64,000 nt of DNA from a virus, in IMG/VR virus record IMGVR_UViG_3300034375_003113, positions 1-64,000 of that record; one strand, written 5' to 3'. The notes beneath the pieces are model-generated. The model was given only the letters and a program-made list of their open reading frames with translations. It was not told where the DNA came from and ran no database searches. Below, piece by piece: positions 32,057 through 40,633 of the stretch. Position 1 is the stretch's first letter, and each line of letters starts with the position of its first letter. A program made the position numbers and the translations under genes.

Positions 32057-32134
32057 TTTTTCTATACCCCTACTAGGTCTTATGAATTGCCTCGTAGTAA
32101 TAATATATATACAACACAGACGGCATAGAAATTC

Positions 32135-32377
32135 TTAAATTTTCTTAACTTTAACTCCTTTTACGTACTTGTAACCTAACATCTCATCATTTGCTTTTTG
32201 AGCTTTTCTGATTGTTTTAGAACGTTCTTTTGCTTTTTCACGTTTTATTTCTGATGGTTTAGAAAAATATTGTTTTGATCTTAAATCTTTAACAATCCCT
32301 GCCTTTTGTACTTTCTTTTTAAGAACACGCATAGCCTTCTCTAAATTGCCACCTCTTACTTCTACTGTAATGGCCAT
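32135..32377 (-). CDS. rpsU: Ribosomal protein bS21 homologue
   Basis: The 80-residue protein matches bS21: MAITVEVRGGNLEKAMRVLKKKVQKAGIVKDLRSKQYFSKPSEIKREK, followed by a basic helix (KERSKTIRKAQKANDEM). bS21 sits near the anti-SD end of 16S rRNA in the small subunit and affects initiation. Phage copies are known in marine phages and may replace the host protein to favour phage mRNAs. The C-terminal GYKYVKGVKVKKI extension differs from short host versions. Confidence 0.93.
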   Translation of the reverse strand: MAITVEVRGGNLEKAMRVLKKKVQKAGIVKDLRSKQYFSKPSEIKREKAKERSKTIRKAQKANDEMLGYKYVKGVKVKKI

Positions 32378-32380
32378 TAT

Positions 32381-32710
32381 CTATTTACCTCCCATCTCAT
32401 TTTTTGGTTGTTTTTCCCATACTGGTGGGTTATCACCACCAACATCAAAGTCGTGGTATGATCCTTTTTTATATGTATCATAATTAGGTCTAGCTGTTTT
32501 ACCAACAGCAAGTCCTTTAGAAACATCTTCTTTTGTGTATCTTGGTTTTTTACTTTTATCTAAACTACCTACACTAATAGGGTATCCTGGTTTTAATTTT
32601 TCAATTTTTCCACCCTTTGCTAAAAACTTTTTCATTTTTTCATCACGTTCTTCTTGTGACATTTTTGGTTTGTATTCTTCTAAACCACTATTATCTTTAA
32701 AATTTGTCAT
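32381..32710 (-). CDS. Conserved hypothetical protein next to bS21
   Basis: The 109-residue hydrophilic protein contains MSQEERDEKMKKFLAKGGKIEKLKPGYPISVG near the N-terminus and PPVWEKQPKNEMGGK at the end. It looks partly disordered and basic. The FLAKGGKIEKLKPG segment recalls short basic modules in other phage proteins. It is separated from bS21 by three bases, so a translation-related role is possible. Function unknown. Confidence 0.65.
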   Translation of the reverse strand: MTNFKDNSGLEEYKPKMSQEERDEKMKKFLAKGGKIEKLKPGYPISVGSLDKSKKPRYTKEDVSKGLAVGKTARPNYDTYKKGSYHDFDVGGDNPPVWEKQPKNEMGGK

Positions 32711-32732
32711 TACTTTCCTTGTTTAAAGTTAA

Positions 32733-32756
32733 CTTGTGGGGCACAACCCCCACAAG
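32733..32756 (-). terminator. Hairpin after the cobS-like gene
   Basis: CTTGTGGGG and CCCCACAAG form a perfect 9-bp stem around GTTGTG, about 23 nt after the CobS-like stop codon. The following sequence is A/T-rich but without a clean U run, so it may be partial. Confidence 0.6.
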
Positions 32757-32778
32757 CGGACTTACACTATGGATAGAT

Positions 32779-33981
32779 TTAGACAGAAAAGTCATCTTCA
32801 CTATCTTCCTCACTATCATCGGATTTCTTTTCTGATAATATCTCTGCCTCTTCGGCTGCCTTCTTATCAGCAAGAATTTGGTCTACTGAAGCACCACTAT
32901 CTACTTTTGAATATAGATCAACAAATGATGTTTTAGTATCATCATCAAATCTATTAGTACAAACAGCGATTGCCTTCATTTTATTTTTAAAGATACCATA
33001 TGCTTCTGCAATATGGACAAGTCTTCTGGTACTTATAATCTCATCAACGCCGCCATCATTATAAGTTTTTCTTATAACGTCAGCCCAAGTAACTAGATTA
33101 TGAGCAAACTTGTCATCTTTTTTGCCAGCACTTACAAGTTTCTGAGCAACAATTTTTTCTTCTACTTTGGCAGAAGGATATTGTTGTTCAAATGTAACTG
33201 GAAATCTTTCAAGGAATGCCTCGTTAAGAACATTAGTACCGATAAACTTACCGTCATCACTACCTTGACCTTTAGTGTTAGCAGTTGCAATCACATTAAA
33301 GCCAAGTTTAGGTTTAACAAACTTGTTTATCTTTTTAACATAAACACCCGAACCTTCAAGGATAGGTTGTAAACACATAATCTTATTACTTGCAAGGTCA
33401 ATCTCATCAAGTAAAAGAACAGCGCCTCTCTCCATCGCCTCAATAACAGGACCATTTTGCCATACGGTCTGACCATCTTTTAGTCTGTAACCACCAAGTA
33501 AATCGTCCTCATCGGTTTCAATCGTAATATTACATCTAATCATTTCACGTTTTGATTCAGCACATGCCTGTGTAACAGCAAGTGTCTTACCATTACCAGA
33601 AAGTCCTGTAATAAACGCAGGATAAAACTTTTTAGATTTTACGATATTTTTAATATCAGCGTAATTACCAAAGTTAACAAAGTCTGTATCCTTAGCAGGT
33701 ACAACATTGTCGGTCAATGAAGACACAATGTAAGCAGCCTTTGTATCATTGGAAATTTTAGTATCAGTTGTATCAACTGTGGTTGTATCATCCATAGAGT
33801 CAACATTAAGAGTATAAACTCCTCTGTCAACTTTGTACTTGTCTGATTTCAACCAAGAAGGATTTTTGATAACCTTCTTTTTAACAAGAGCATTAATCTC
33901 TGCCCTAGTCACCGTATCTTTATTGTAAGTATCTTTTAATACTTTCAATACAGTTTTTTGTGTTTTATTTAACTCAATCAT
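32779..33981 (-). CDS. cobS: CobS-like MoxR AAA+ ATPase
   Basis: The 400-residue protein has an N-terminal helical/winged-helix-like domain and an AAA+ core. Walker A GLSGNGKT is at 126-133, Walker B is AVLLLDEIDLA, sensor 1 is FNVIATANT, and a LNEAFLERFPV arginine motif follows. It matches the CobS-like proteins common in marine T4-like phages, which pair with a VWA-protease-like CobT. Only CobS and CobT are present, not CobN, so cobalt chelation is unproven. It shares the TTGACT/TAGCAT promoter type with the upstream CobT-like gene. Confidence 0.85.
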   Translation of the reverse strand: MIELNKTQKTVLKVLKDTYNKDTVTRAEINALVKKKVIKNPSWLKSDKYKVDRGVYTLNVDSMDDTTTVDTTDTKISNDTKAAYIVSSLTDNVVPAKDTDFVNFGNYADIKNIVKSKKFYPAFITGLSGNGKTLAVTQACAESKREMIRCNITIETDEDDLLGGYRLKDGQTVWQNGPVIEAMERGAVLLLDEIDLASNKIMCLQPILEGSGVYVKKINKFVKPKLGFNVIATANTKGQGSDDGKFIGTNVLNEAFLERFPVTFEQQYPSAKVEEKIVAQKLVSAGKKDDKFAHNLVTWADVIRKTYNDGGVDEIISTRRLVHIAEAYGIFKNKMKAIAVCTNRFDDDTKTSFVDLYSKVDSGASVDQILADKKAAEEAEILSEKKSDDSEEDSEDDFSV

Positions 33982-34015
33982 AATATAAGTCCTTTCATAT
34001 TTAAGTTATACATAT

Positions 34016-34044
34016 ATGCTATCATTTTTTGGGGTAAAAGTCAA
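34016..34044 (-). promoter_or_regulatory. Sigma70-like promoter before cobS, TAGCAT type
   Basis: Minus strand TTGACT (34039-34044), 17 nt, TAGCAT (34016-34021). Leader of about 28 nt with AAAGGA. Nearly identical in design to the cobT promoter at 36204-36232. Confidence 0.65.
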
Positions 34045-34062
34045 GCGAAAAAAACCCTTTAT

Positions 34063-36192
34063 TTATGCGATCCTTTTGATAAAGTTTTGTAATAATACTC
34101 TGGAATTGATTCGTTTTTTCATTCCCGACATAAACATCTTTTTTAAAGTTCTCTTATCAGTTGAATCTGATTCGAATACTTGGTTAGCAACTCTAGTGCC
34201 AGAGTTAACATAAAAGTAAACATCATAAGCAGTATCATAATCAGCGATAAATTTATCTTTAGTAAACATTTTTCTAGCCAATATCTCTTTATTGTAAGGT
34301 ACTCTCAATTGGTATTGTAGTTCTCTATATTTTGAAACTAGATAGAAACCGATAGTTTGTAAATCGTATTTCTTTTTTAAGTATCTTAACATAACACTTG
34401 TAAAATCTTTTTTATCCATATAGTAACTACCAGCCATTTGATATTTGCCGTTTAGTTTTAAGTATAAGTCACCTTGACCTAGTCTATTCATTGAATTAGA
34501 AGCACCATCTGTTAAAGTAACAAGTGATAATTTATCAGTATTGTAATCTTTTTTAAACTTTTTAATTATGTGATCCATACCCACAAGTGATTCATTAAGA
34601 GGTGTAGATGATAGGTAGTAGTCACCTGAAATAGAAGGTACTGATTCATCTTCATTATAATTTCTTCTCCATCCACCGTAGTCACCAAAGTACATTGCAG
34701 CCCTATGTAATATAGTAGCACATCTCATATAATCAACTTTTGATTGTTTATGTGAAAACAATTGTACAAGTTTTGTAGAAGCGTCTGGTTGAATAGTTTT
34801 ATTAGTTACAGAAAAACCAGATTTAGTATAGTCATCTTTGGTTTCTCTATGATTATTCATAAACGCATAAACTGAAAAAGGTATATTAATCTTTTTACAG
34901 AATAAAGTTAAGTTCAATAATTGTTCTACGGTAGGTAGAATATGTTTTTGCATTGAACCAGACCAATCAAGTAATAAAATCATACCGTGATTTTTTTGAT
35001 TAGGCACAGTTGTAATCTTTTTAAATATATCTTCAGCATATTTGTAACTATGTAATTTTAGAGGATCAATAATACCTGTTTTATCCTGTGAAGCACGAGC
35101 ATATAACTTAGCATTTTTTTTCATCTCAAATTCTTTAACTAAAAAATTAACAACATTAGAAGACTCTTTAATAAATTTTTGAGTTCTAACTTTTGCCTTA
35201 TTGATTTGTTGTTTATCATATTCTGTATTATGATGTTGTTTATCGTAAACCATAATATCTCTAATAAACTTGTTATAAGGAATAATTAATTTTTTAAGAT
35301 CAACTTTAGGTAGTTCAGCATAACATCTAGTATGAGCAGATTCGTCTGTAATACCCTTAACTGAATTTTCATAATTGTCAGCAGTTAATGCTCTCAATTC
35401 TGTAGGTGTATTGTCAGGTAACCCAGCACCGTTACCACCAGTTTGATTTGATTCTTTTTTCTTTGCCTTCTCATCAGCGTCATCTGACTCTGATTTTTTA
35501 TCTAACCATTCATCTAATTTTTCGTCTGTAGTTTTATCTGAATCATTACTATCGGTTTCTGACTCATCACCTTTTTTACCTGATGGATCTTGTTTGTAAA
35601 CTTTTTGTAATTCAGGTTTCTTCTTTAATTCATCTTTACAATAACCAAGTATATCTTCAGCAAGTTTACACACGTCATCAAAACTTTTACATTTATCAAC
35701 AGCGTCAACTAATATTTTTTCTTTGTTAGTAAATTTAAAATCTAATCTTTTTGAAGACTTATAGTATAGGTTGATTTTATCAATCAACGCATAAGTCATA
35801 ATATCTTTACCTTTAGTGCCAAAGAAGTTATCCTTGTACATCTTATCAAAACCTTTTAAGTAGTCATCAACAAGACCAGGATATTTCTTTTGTATTAACT
35901 TGTCAATTCTAGCGTCTTCAATAACGTTAACAAATGACTTAAATTCTTTAGTTCTTTTTGACATCTCTTTCCATGAATCAGATGGTGTATATAAAGCATG
36001 GGATACTTCGTGTCCTACTAACATGTCATAAACATGTTTACTTTTTTGTTCTTCTTTAAAAATAGGGATTGTTAATATTCTATTGACTACATCAAACGAA
36101 GCAGTTTGTACTTGGTTTTCTTGTACTTCAATATTTTCAGTAGCAAGCAACTTTGCAAGTTGCGATTTATTTTTCATAGTGTTTTTTGTCAT
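34063..36192 (-). CDS. cobT: CobT-like protein with metallopeptidase motif and VWA domain
   Basis: I prefer the ATG at 36192 (709 residues) because the GTG at 36201 sits inside the promoter's initiation zone. The N-terminal half contains GHEVSHALYTP with HEVSH at 61-65, a zinc-peptidase HExxH motif. An acidic Lys/Asp/Glu region at about 200-260 is disordered. The C-terminal half is a VWA domain with the MIDAS motif DWSGSM. It pairs with the AAA+ gene downstream, as MoxR-VWA chaperone pairs do. Peptidase activity is inferred. Confidence 0.8.
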   Translation of the reverse strand: MTKNTMKNKSQLAKLLATENIEVQENQVQTASFDVVNRILTIPIFKEEQKSKHVYDMLVGHEVSHALYTPSDSWKEMSKRTKEFKSFVNVIEDARIDKLIQKKYPGLVDDYLKGFDKMYKDNFFGTKGKDIMTYALIDKINLYYKSSKRLDFKFTNKEKILVDAVDKCKSFDDVCKLAEDILGYCKDELKKKPELQKVYKQDPSGKKGDESETDSNDSDKTTDEKLDEWLDKKSESDDADEKAKKKESNQTGGNGAGLPDNTPTELRALTADNYENSVKGITDESAHTRCYAELPKVDLKKLIIPYNKFIRDIMVYDKQHHNTEYDKQQINKAKVRTQKFIKESSNVVNFLVKEFEMKKNAKLYARASQDKTGIIDPLKLHSYKYAEDIFKKITTVPNQKNHGMILLLDWSGSMQKHILPTVEQLLNLTLFCKKINIPFSVYAFMNNHRETKDDYTKSGFSVTNKTIQPDASTKLVQLFSHKQSKVDYMRCATILHRAAMYFGDYGGWRRNYNEDESVPSISGDYYLSSTPLNESLVGMDHIIKKFKKDYNTDKLSLVTLTDGASNSMNRLGQGDLYLKLNGKYQMAGSYYMDKKDFTSVMLRYLKKKYDLQTIGFYLVSKYRELQYQLRVPYNKEILARKMFTKDKFIADYDTAYDVYFYVNSGTRVANQVFESDSTDKRTLKKMFMSGMKKRINSRVLLQNFIKRIA

Positions 36193-36203
36193 AATATACA
36201 CTT

Positions 36204-36232
36204 ATGCTATACTAAAACGCTTTAAAAGTCAA
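36204..36232 (-). promoter_or_regulatory. Sigma70-like promoter before cobT, TAGCAT type
   Basis: Minus strand TTGACT (36227-36232), 17 nt, TAGCAT (36204-36209). Predicted +1 at about 36197 leaves a leader of only five bases before ATG 36192. Confidence 0.65.
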
Positions 36233-36292
36233 GCGTTAAAAACCTAGTAAATACGTGGTATAAATGAGAACAAAACGAGAACAATTTGGAAT

Positions 36293-37372
36293 TTACTTAC
36301 GTCCTATGAAGATTGGCTCGTATTTTCTACCTGGAATGTCTGGTCTTGCGAATCGTCCTATATAATTCTGTGATTGTTTCTTTTCTGATTCTGTGCCTTC
36401 TAGTGTAGATTGTATCTTCGTACCTTGTTGAGTTGATAAAGATAACCACCAAACTTGTATATCTTCAAAACCTGCCTCAACCATACAATCGTAGGTATCT
36501 TCTTCAAAGGTCTTATATGATTTTACATTTGCAACATTGAAACCTGCATATTTACCTGGTTTTAAACCTGTGTATGCGTTCTTAATAGTTTGCAATAAGA
36601 AACCATCACGCCATTGATCTTGTTGTGGGAATTTATTAAATGATTGTTCTTCTTCATCACCATATTGTTCATGTCCTAAATAAGGTGGTGATGTAAATAC
36701 AAAATCTAAACTATTCATATCAGGTACAAACGTTTCTGATCCTTGTTTTAATAATGTATATTTTTTGTGAGAGTGTCCATAATCATCTCTTATCTTTTCT
36801 AAACCTGCGTATGTAGGAACACAAGGGTCTGTGCCTATGTAATTTACCCCAGCTGCAATTGCACCCATTAAACGACCACCATAACCCATACTAGGATCCC
36901 AAACTGTACCTGCTTCTGTACCCTCTAGTGGACTATCTTTTTCTACAAATATATCATATAAAGTTGCGGCTGCTGTAGGTCTGAAATTAGAAACCATTTG
37001 AGTACCACTATATCTTCTTAACATAGCTCTCATATCTGAATCTGTAATTTTGTGTGCTTCTCGTTTTGTGAAGAAAGTACCTGTAAGTATCTTGTTAATA
37101 CCTTTTTCTAAATGTTCTTCATCTTCCCATATCTCCATAGGTGTCTTCATCTTACCACATTTGATTGACCATGCGTGGTGCATATACGACCATGCAAGTG
37201 TTAAACCATGTGTTGATTGACCTATGATTTTATTCTTTGTATCTAATAAGGTATCTCTATTAAATGACGTAAGTTTATTAAACTCATCATCACGCCATTT
37301 TCTATCTTCAGGATAGTATGGGAATCCTTTGTTTTCTTTCCAGTCTTTAATTACTTCTTTTGCGTTTGACAT
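36293..37372 (-). CDS. TSPPY-type DNA methyltransferase-like protein, second copy
   Basis: The 359-residue protein shares its design with the 22762-24024 product: SAM motif WDPSMGYGGRLMGA at 158-171 with GTDP at 180-183, catalytic TSPPYLG at 227-233 and the following DQWRDGFL helix. Such motifs mark N4-cytosine or N6-adenine DNA methyltransferases. The target is unknown. It overlaps the acetyltransferase-like gene by 26 nt. Confidence 0.75.
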   Translation of the reverse strand: MSNAKEVIKDWKENKGFPYYPEDRKWRDDEFNKLTSFNRDTLLDTKNKIIGQSTHGLTLAWSYMHHAWSIKCGKMKTPMEIWEDEEHLEKGINKILTGTFFTKREAHKITDSDMRAMLRRYSGTQMVSNFRPTAAATLYDIFVEKDSPLEGTEAGTVWDPSMGYGGRLMGAIAAGVNYIGTDPCVPTYAGLEKIRDDYGHSHKKYTLLKQGSETFVPDMNSLDFVFTSPPYLGHEQYGDEEEQSFNKFPQQDQWRDGFLLQTIKNAYTGLKPGKYAGFNVANVKSYKTFEEDTYDCMVEAGFEDIQVWWLSLSTQQGTKIQSTLEGTESEKKQSQNYIGRFARPDIPGRKYEPIFIGRK

Positions 37373-37781
37373 ATACGTTACCAGGGATTGTGCCTTTTGC
37401 CCAACTTGTTGTCCCGATTAATTTCATATTCATTTTAACATAAAACTTGTTGGCTGTCAAGTTGTCAGCTCTTACTGATAAAAATACGTCTTTTGGGCAG
37501 TATTCAAAGAAGTTATTGAGAATTGATTGAGCATTACCAGAGCCAGGCGTATCTGACGCAATCTGGTGTAATACAGTATCGCCTACTGTTAATTGTACAT
37601 CACCTATCTTTTGTTTTCTTTTACAATGATGAAATGTTATAAGTATGCCGTCTTCTAAAATTAGTTTTTTATTAGCGATCATACGCTTCATGTAGTCTGT
37701 ACGTACATGAGGAAACCACTTTTTGTGACTATAGAATATAGATTTTACTTTATCAAAATCCGATGGGACTGCAAATATCAT
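37347..37781 (-). CDS. GNAT-like acetyltransferase
   Basis: The 144-residue protein has the GNAT shape: an N-terminal strand-helix (MIFAVPSDFDKVKSIFYS), a central beta sheet, the acetyl-CoA loop-like segment SDTPGSGNAQSILNNFFEY and the C-terminal RADNLTANKFYVKMNMKLIGT motif of N-acyltransferases. Substrate unknown. It lies in a tight cluster with a methyltransferase, a hydroxylase and peptide deformylase, all of which could modify proteins. Confidence 0.65.
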   Translation of the reverse strand: MIFAVPSDFDKVKSIFYSHKKWFPHVRTDYMKRMIANKKLILEDGILITFHHCKRKQKIGDVQLTVGDTVLHQIASDTPGSGNAQSILNNFFEYCPKDVFLSVRADNLTANKFYVKMNMKLIGTTSWAKGTIPGNVYVKRKRSN

Positions 37782-38394
37782 CTTCTACTTCATCTCCTTG
37801 TTTTAGTAAGTTTTCTAATCTAGGATTATTATAACAATCTACTACTAAATGTAGTCTATCAAAAATTGCTTTATTTTGTACGGCATGTGCTTTAGATACA
37901 TCTACATAGTAGTATTTACCAACATCTAAATTATAATGATTTTGTTTCTTGCCTTCCCATAGGTAAAAATGTACATGTTCGTTTGTTCTTAATGGTACAT
38001 GTAATCTAACAATTTTACCTGCTTTAATTTCTTTATCTACCTTATCTGTATGTTTCTTAATATCTGTACCTGCTTTTAATCGCATAATTCTTACACGTTC
38101 AAACTCTGCTGGTATATGTGATAGTATTTCTTTTAAAGGTAATAAAAAAGGTTCTTCATATAGTTTAGTCCATCTTAATTCTGCTGGTTTTACATCTGAT
38201 TTTAGAACACCTGGTTTTAAAATGTTACCTATATCGTCACTATATCCTCTGATTGATACAGCATCCCAATTACCTTTTGCGTTGTATTTTGTTTTTACTG
38301 CTGAATACGTTAAGTTATCTAAAAACTCTATAACACTATTAAGTGGTTGTGTATATTCAGGTAGGTCTAATTGTTTTAAGATTTTTCTTTCCAT
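37753..38394 (-). CDS. Asp/Asn beta-hydroxylase-like 2OG oxygenase
   Basis: The 213-residue protein contains the iron-binding HxD motif (KKHTDK, His115, Asp117), a distal His170 in SKAHAVQN and Arg180 in DRLHLVVD, matching the aspartyl/asparaginyl beta-hydroxylase family. The RLHVPLRTNEHVHFYL strand is the family core. Members hydroxylate residues in proteins, and some act on ribosomal proteins. It overlaps both neighbours and is cotranscribed with deformylase. Confidence 0.8.
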   Translation of the reverse strand: MERKILKQLDLPEYTQPLNSVIEFLDNLTYSAVKTKYNAKGNWDAVSIRGYSDDIGNILKPGVLKSDVKPAELRWTKLYEEPFLLPLKEILSHIPAEFERVRIMRLKAGTDIKKHTDKVDKEIKAGKIVRLHVPLRTNEHVHFYLWEGKKQNHYNLDVGKYYYVDVSKAHAVQNKAIFDRLHLVVDCYNNPRLENLLKQGDEVEDDICSPIGF

Positions 38395-38924
38395 AACTTT
38401 GTAACCCTTTTTATTTCTTTATCTCTCTTTTTTAGAGCCATATTTAATTTTAATTTACTAACTAATTCTGTAAATACTGTTCCTTGCATATGGTCTAATT
38501 CGTGTTGATAACATCTACTTACAATGCCATCAAAATGTTCTTCTACTGTTTCTAGTTGTTCATTTAAGTATTTAACTTTTATTTTTTGTGGTCTTTCTAT
38601 ATCTAAAAATAAGAAAGGAAAAGTTAAACAACCTTCTTTGTATCTAATCGTTTCTTTACTCATGTCTGTAATTTCAGGATTGATACATACCCATTTCTGA
38701 CCTTTGTTTATATTTAAATTATCACCCATTACAAACATACGATATGGTTTGCCTACTTGATTTGCTGATAGACCTATACCACCATAGTTTTTCATTGTTT
38801 CAAACATGTTGTTACAAAATTCTGTAACACTTATCTTTTCTTGTTTTTTAAATGTGTCTATATCAAACGGTGCTATTGATGATAGTACCTCTGGTGCTGT
38901 TGGTGGTAACAATGTGTATATCAT
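38376..38924 (-). CDS. def: Peptide deformylase
   Basis: The 182-residue protein has all three deformylase motifs: GGIGLSANQ at 48-56 (motif 1), EGCLTFP at 97-103 (motif 2, Cys99 metal ligand) and QHELDHMQG at 140-148 (motif 3, HExxH). It removes the formyl group from nascent proteins at the ribosome exit. Motif 2 has Phe where bacteria usually have Ser, as is seen in some phage versions. It overlaps gp46 by ATGA. Confidence 0.93.
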   Translation of the reverse strand: MIYTLLPPTAPEVLSSIAPFDIDTFKKQEKISVTEFCNNMFETMKNYGGIGLSANQVGKPYRMFVMGDNLNINKGQKWVCINPEITDMSKETIRYKEGCLTFPFLFLDIERPQKIKVKYLNEQLETVEEHFDGIVSRCYQHELDHMQGTVFTELVSKLKLNMALKKRDKEIKRVTKLWKEKS

Positions 38925-40633
38925 GCTGCTATCCTTGTAAAGTTTTTGTATTTTTCAAACTTAATTATATTTGTAAATTTATCAAATAGTATATCGCCTT
39001 TGTGAGATATAATAAATGTATTTTCATTTGTTAATGTTTTAAGTATTTTAAAGAAGTCTTCGGTACCTTGACCATCTAAACTACTATCAAATATTTCATC
39101 TAGTATTAATAGATTTGTATTTGTACTATTTTTCATTTTAGCAATTGTACGCCATGTAAATAATAACGCAAGGTCTATTCTTAATTTCTCACCTTCACTA
39201 AAACTATTATAATTAAACGTATCTCTATATCTACTTTTTATTGTTTCGTTAAATTCTTCATCTAGTTCAAAGTTAACAAAGAAGTCCATAGATTGTAAGT
39301 ACTTATTAATTAAATTATTCATTATTGGCAGATACTTCTTAATAATGTTTGCCTTAACACCTGTGTCATTTAATATTTCTCTAGCAATATCAATATATTT
39401 TTTTTCTTCTACAGCCTTTTGTTTTTCTACGTTTACTAATTTTAAGTCTTCTTTTATTTGTTCTAATTCTTTTTGTATAACGTTTGTATTAGTATCAGCA
39501 TTTTCAAATTTAGCAATTTCTGTATCTAATCTATTTGAGTGTCTATTGATTTCTGAAATGGATGTATTTACTTTTGCAACAGATATATCTAAATCATTTA
39601 ATCTTTTTTCTACTGCTTTGTATTGTTTAATTTGTTCTTGTGTTTTCCCCATCTCGGCCGTTAGTTTCTGCAATCCGTCTTCTAGTTCGCTAATCTTTTT
39701 TCTACCTTCGTAAATTTTTGTTTGTTTGAATCTTTCATTGATAGGTTGTGTACACGTAGGACAGTTGTCATTTGTTTCAAAAAAACTAACATCTTTTTTA
39801 TGTGTTTCTAAATTATGTTCTATCTTTGTTTCTAACTTATCTAATTCTTTTTCTTTTTTAAGTACTTTTTCACTACCCCATATCTCTGCTTTTGTGGATA
39901 TAATTTTTTCGTTTAGTGTTTGTAACTTTTGATTATATTCATAATTACTTTGCTCGTTTTCTTTTAGTTGTTTTCTACGGTCTTCTATATCTGTATTATC
40001 TCTATTTTGTATTTGTTCAAAATGAGCCTTTTGTAATTCGTATTTTTCTGTCATCAAATCATATCTATGTTTTACATCAATAACAGCCTTACTTAACTCA
40101 CCTTGTTTCTGTCTTAACAATAAATCCATATGTGAGAATACTCTTATGTCTAATATTTCTTCTACAACCTCTCGTCTATATCTTGCTCGTAAGTGCATAA
40201 ATGGTTCGTATGATGTTGATCCAAGGATGACCACCTGGCAGAAAGCACGATAGTTACATTTTAAAATGGTTTGTTCTAAAGCATTTTGATAATCTAAATT
40301 AGAAGCGTCTTGGTTTAACAATACGTCATTACAATAAACTTCAAACTTATTAGGTTTAATACCTCTTACTACTTTGTATTGTTTGTTGCTTGTTTCAAAT
40401 TCTACTTCTATTTCACAATCATTTTGATTGATAGTATTTACAAGTTGTTCTTTCTTTATATCTCTAAAGGCACGATTAAACAAAGCAAAACATAATGCGT
40501 CAAGTAAAGTTGATTTACCTGCACCGTTCATACCAATAATTAATGTTGATGGTGCCTTTCTTAAATCTACTTCTATAAATTGATTACCTGTAGATAGAAA
40601 GTTACGCCATCTTAATTTTTTAAAATATATCAT
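38921..40633 (-). CDS. 46: gp46 recombination nuclease subunit (Rad50-like)
   Basis: The 570-residue SMC-like ATPase has Walker A GMNGAGKS at 34-41 and a long coiled coil. A zinc-hook CPTC (near 290) sits in its middle, and FSEGEKLRIDLALLFTW (signature) and LLILDEIFDSSLD (Walker B and D-loop) lie near the C-terminus. With gp47 it resects DNA ends for recombination-dependent replication. It overlaps its gp47 partner by ATGA. Confidence 0.94.
   Translation of the reverse strand: MIYFKKLRWRNFLSTGNQFIEVDLRKAPSTLIIGMNGAGKSTLLDALCFALFNRAFRDIKKEQLVNTINQNDCEIEVEFETSNKQYKVVRGIKPNKFEVYCNDVLLNQDASNLDYQNALEQTILKCNYRAFCQVVILGSTSYEPFMHLRARYRREVVEEILDIRVFSHMDLLLRQKQGELSKAVIDVKHRYDLMTEKYELQKAHFEQIQNRDNTDIEDRRKQLKENEQSNYEYNQKLQTLNEKIISTKAEIWGSEKVLKKEKELDKLETKIEHNLETHKKDVSFFETNDNCPTCTQPINERFKQTKIYEGRKKISELEDGLQKLTAEMGKTQEQIKQYKAVEKRLNDLDISVAKVNTSISEINRHSNRLDTEIAKFENADTNTNVIQKELEQIKEDLKLVNVEKQKAVEEKKYIDIAREILNDTGVKANIIKKYLPIMNNLINKYLQSMDFFVNFELDEEFNETIKSRYRDTFNYNSFSEGEKLRIDLALLFTWRTIAKMKNSTNTNLLILDEIFDSSLDGQGTEDFFKILKTLTNENTFIISHKGDILFDKFTNIIKFEKYKNFTRIAA

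Noticed and set aside
32735-32936. Plus-strand frame in the cobS terminator region
   Set aside because: It spans a terminator hairpin and the cobS C-terminus in reverse, with no ribosome site.
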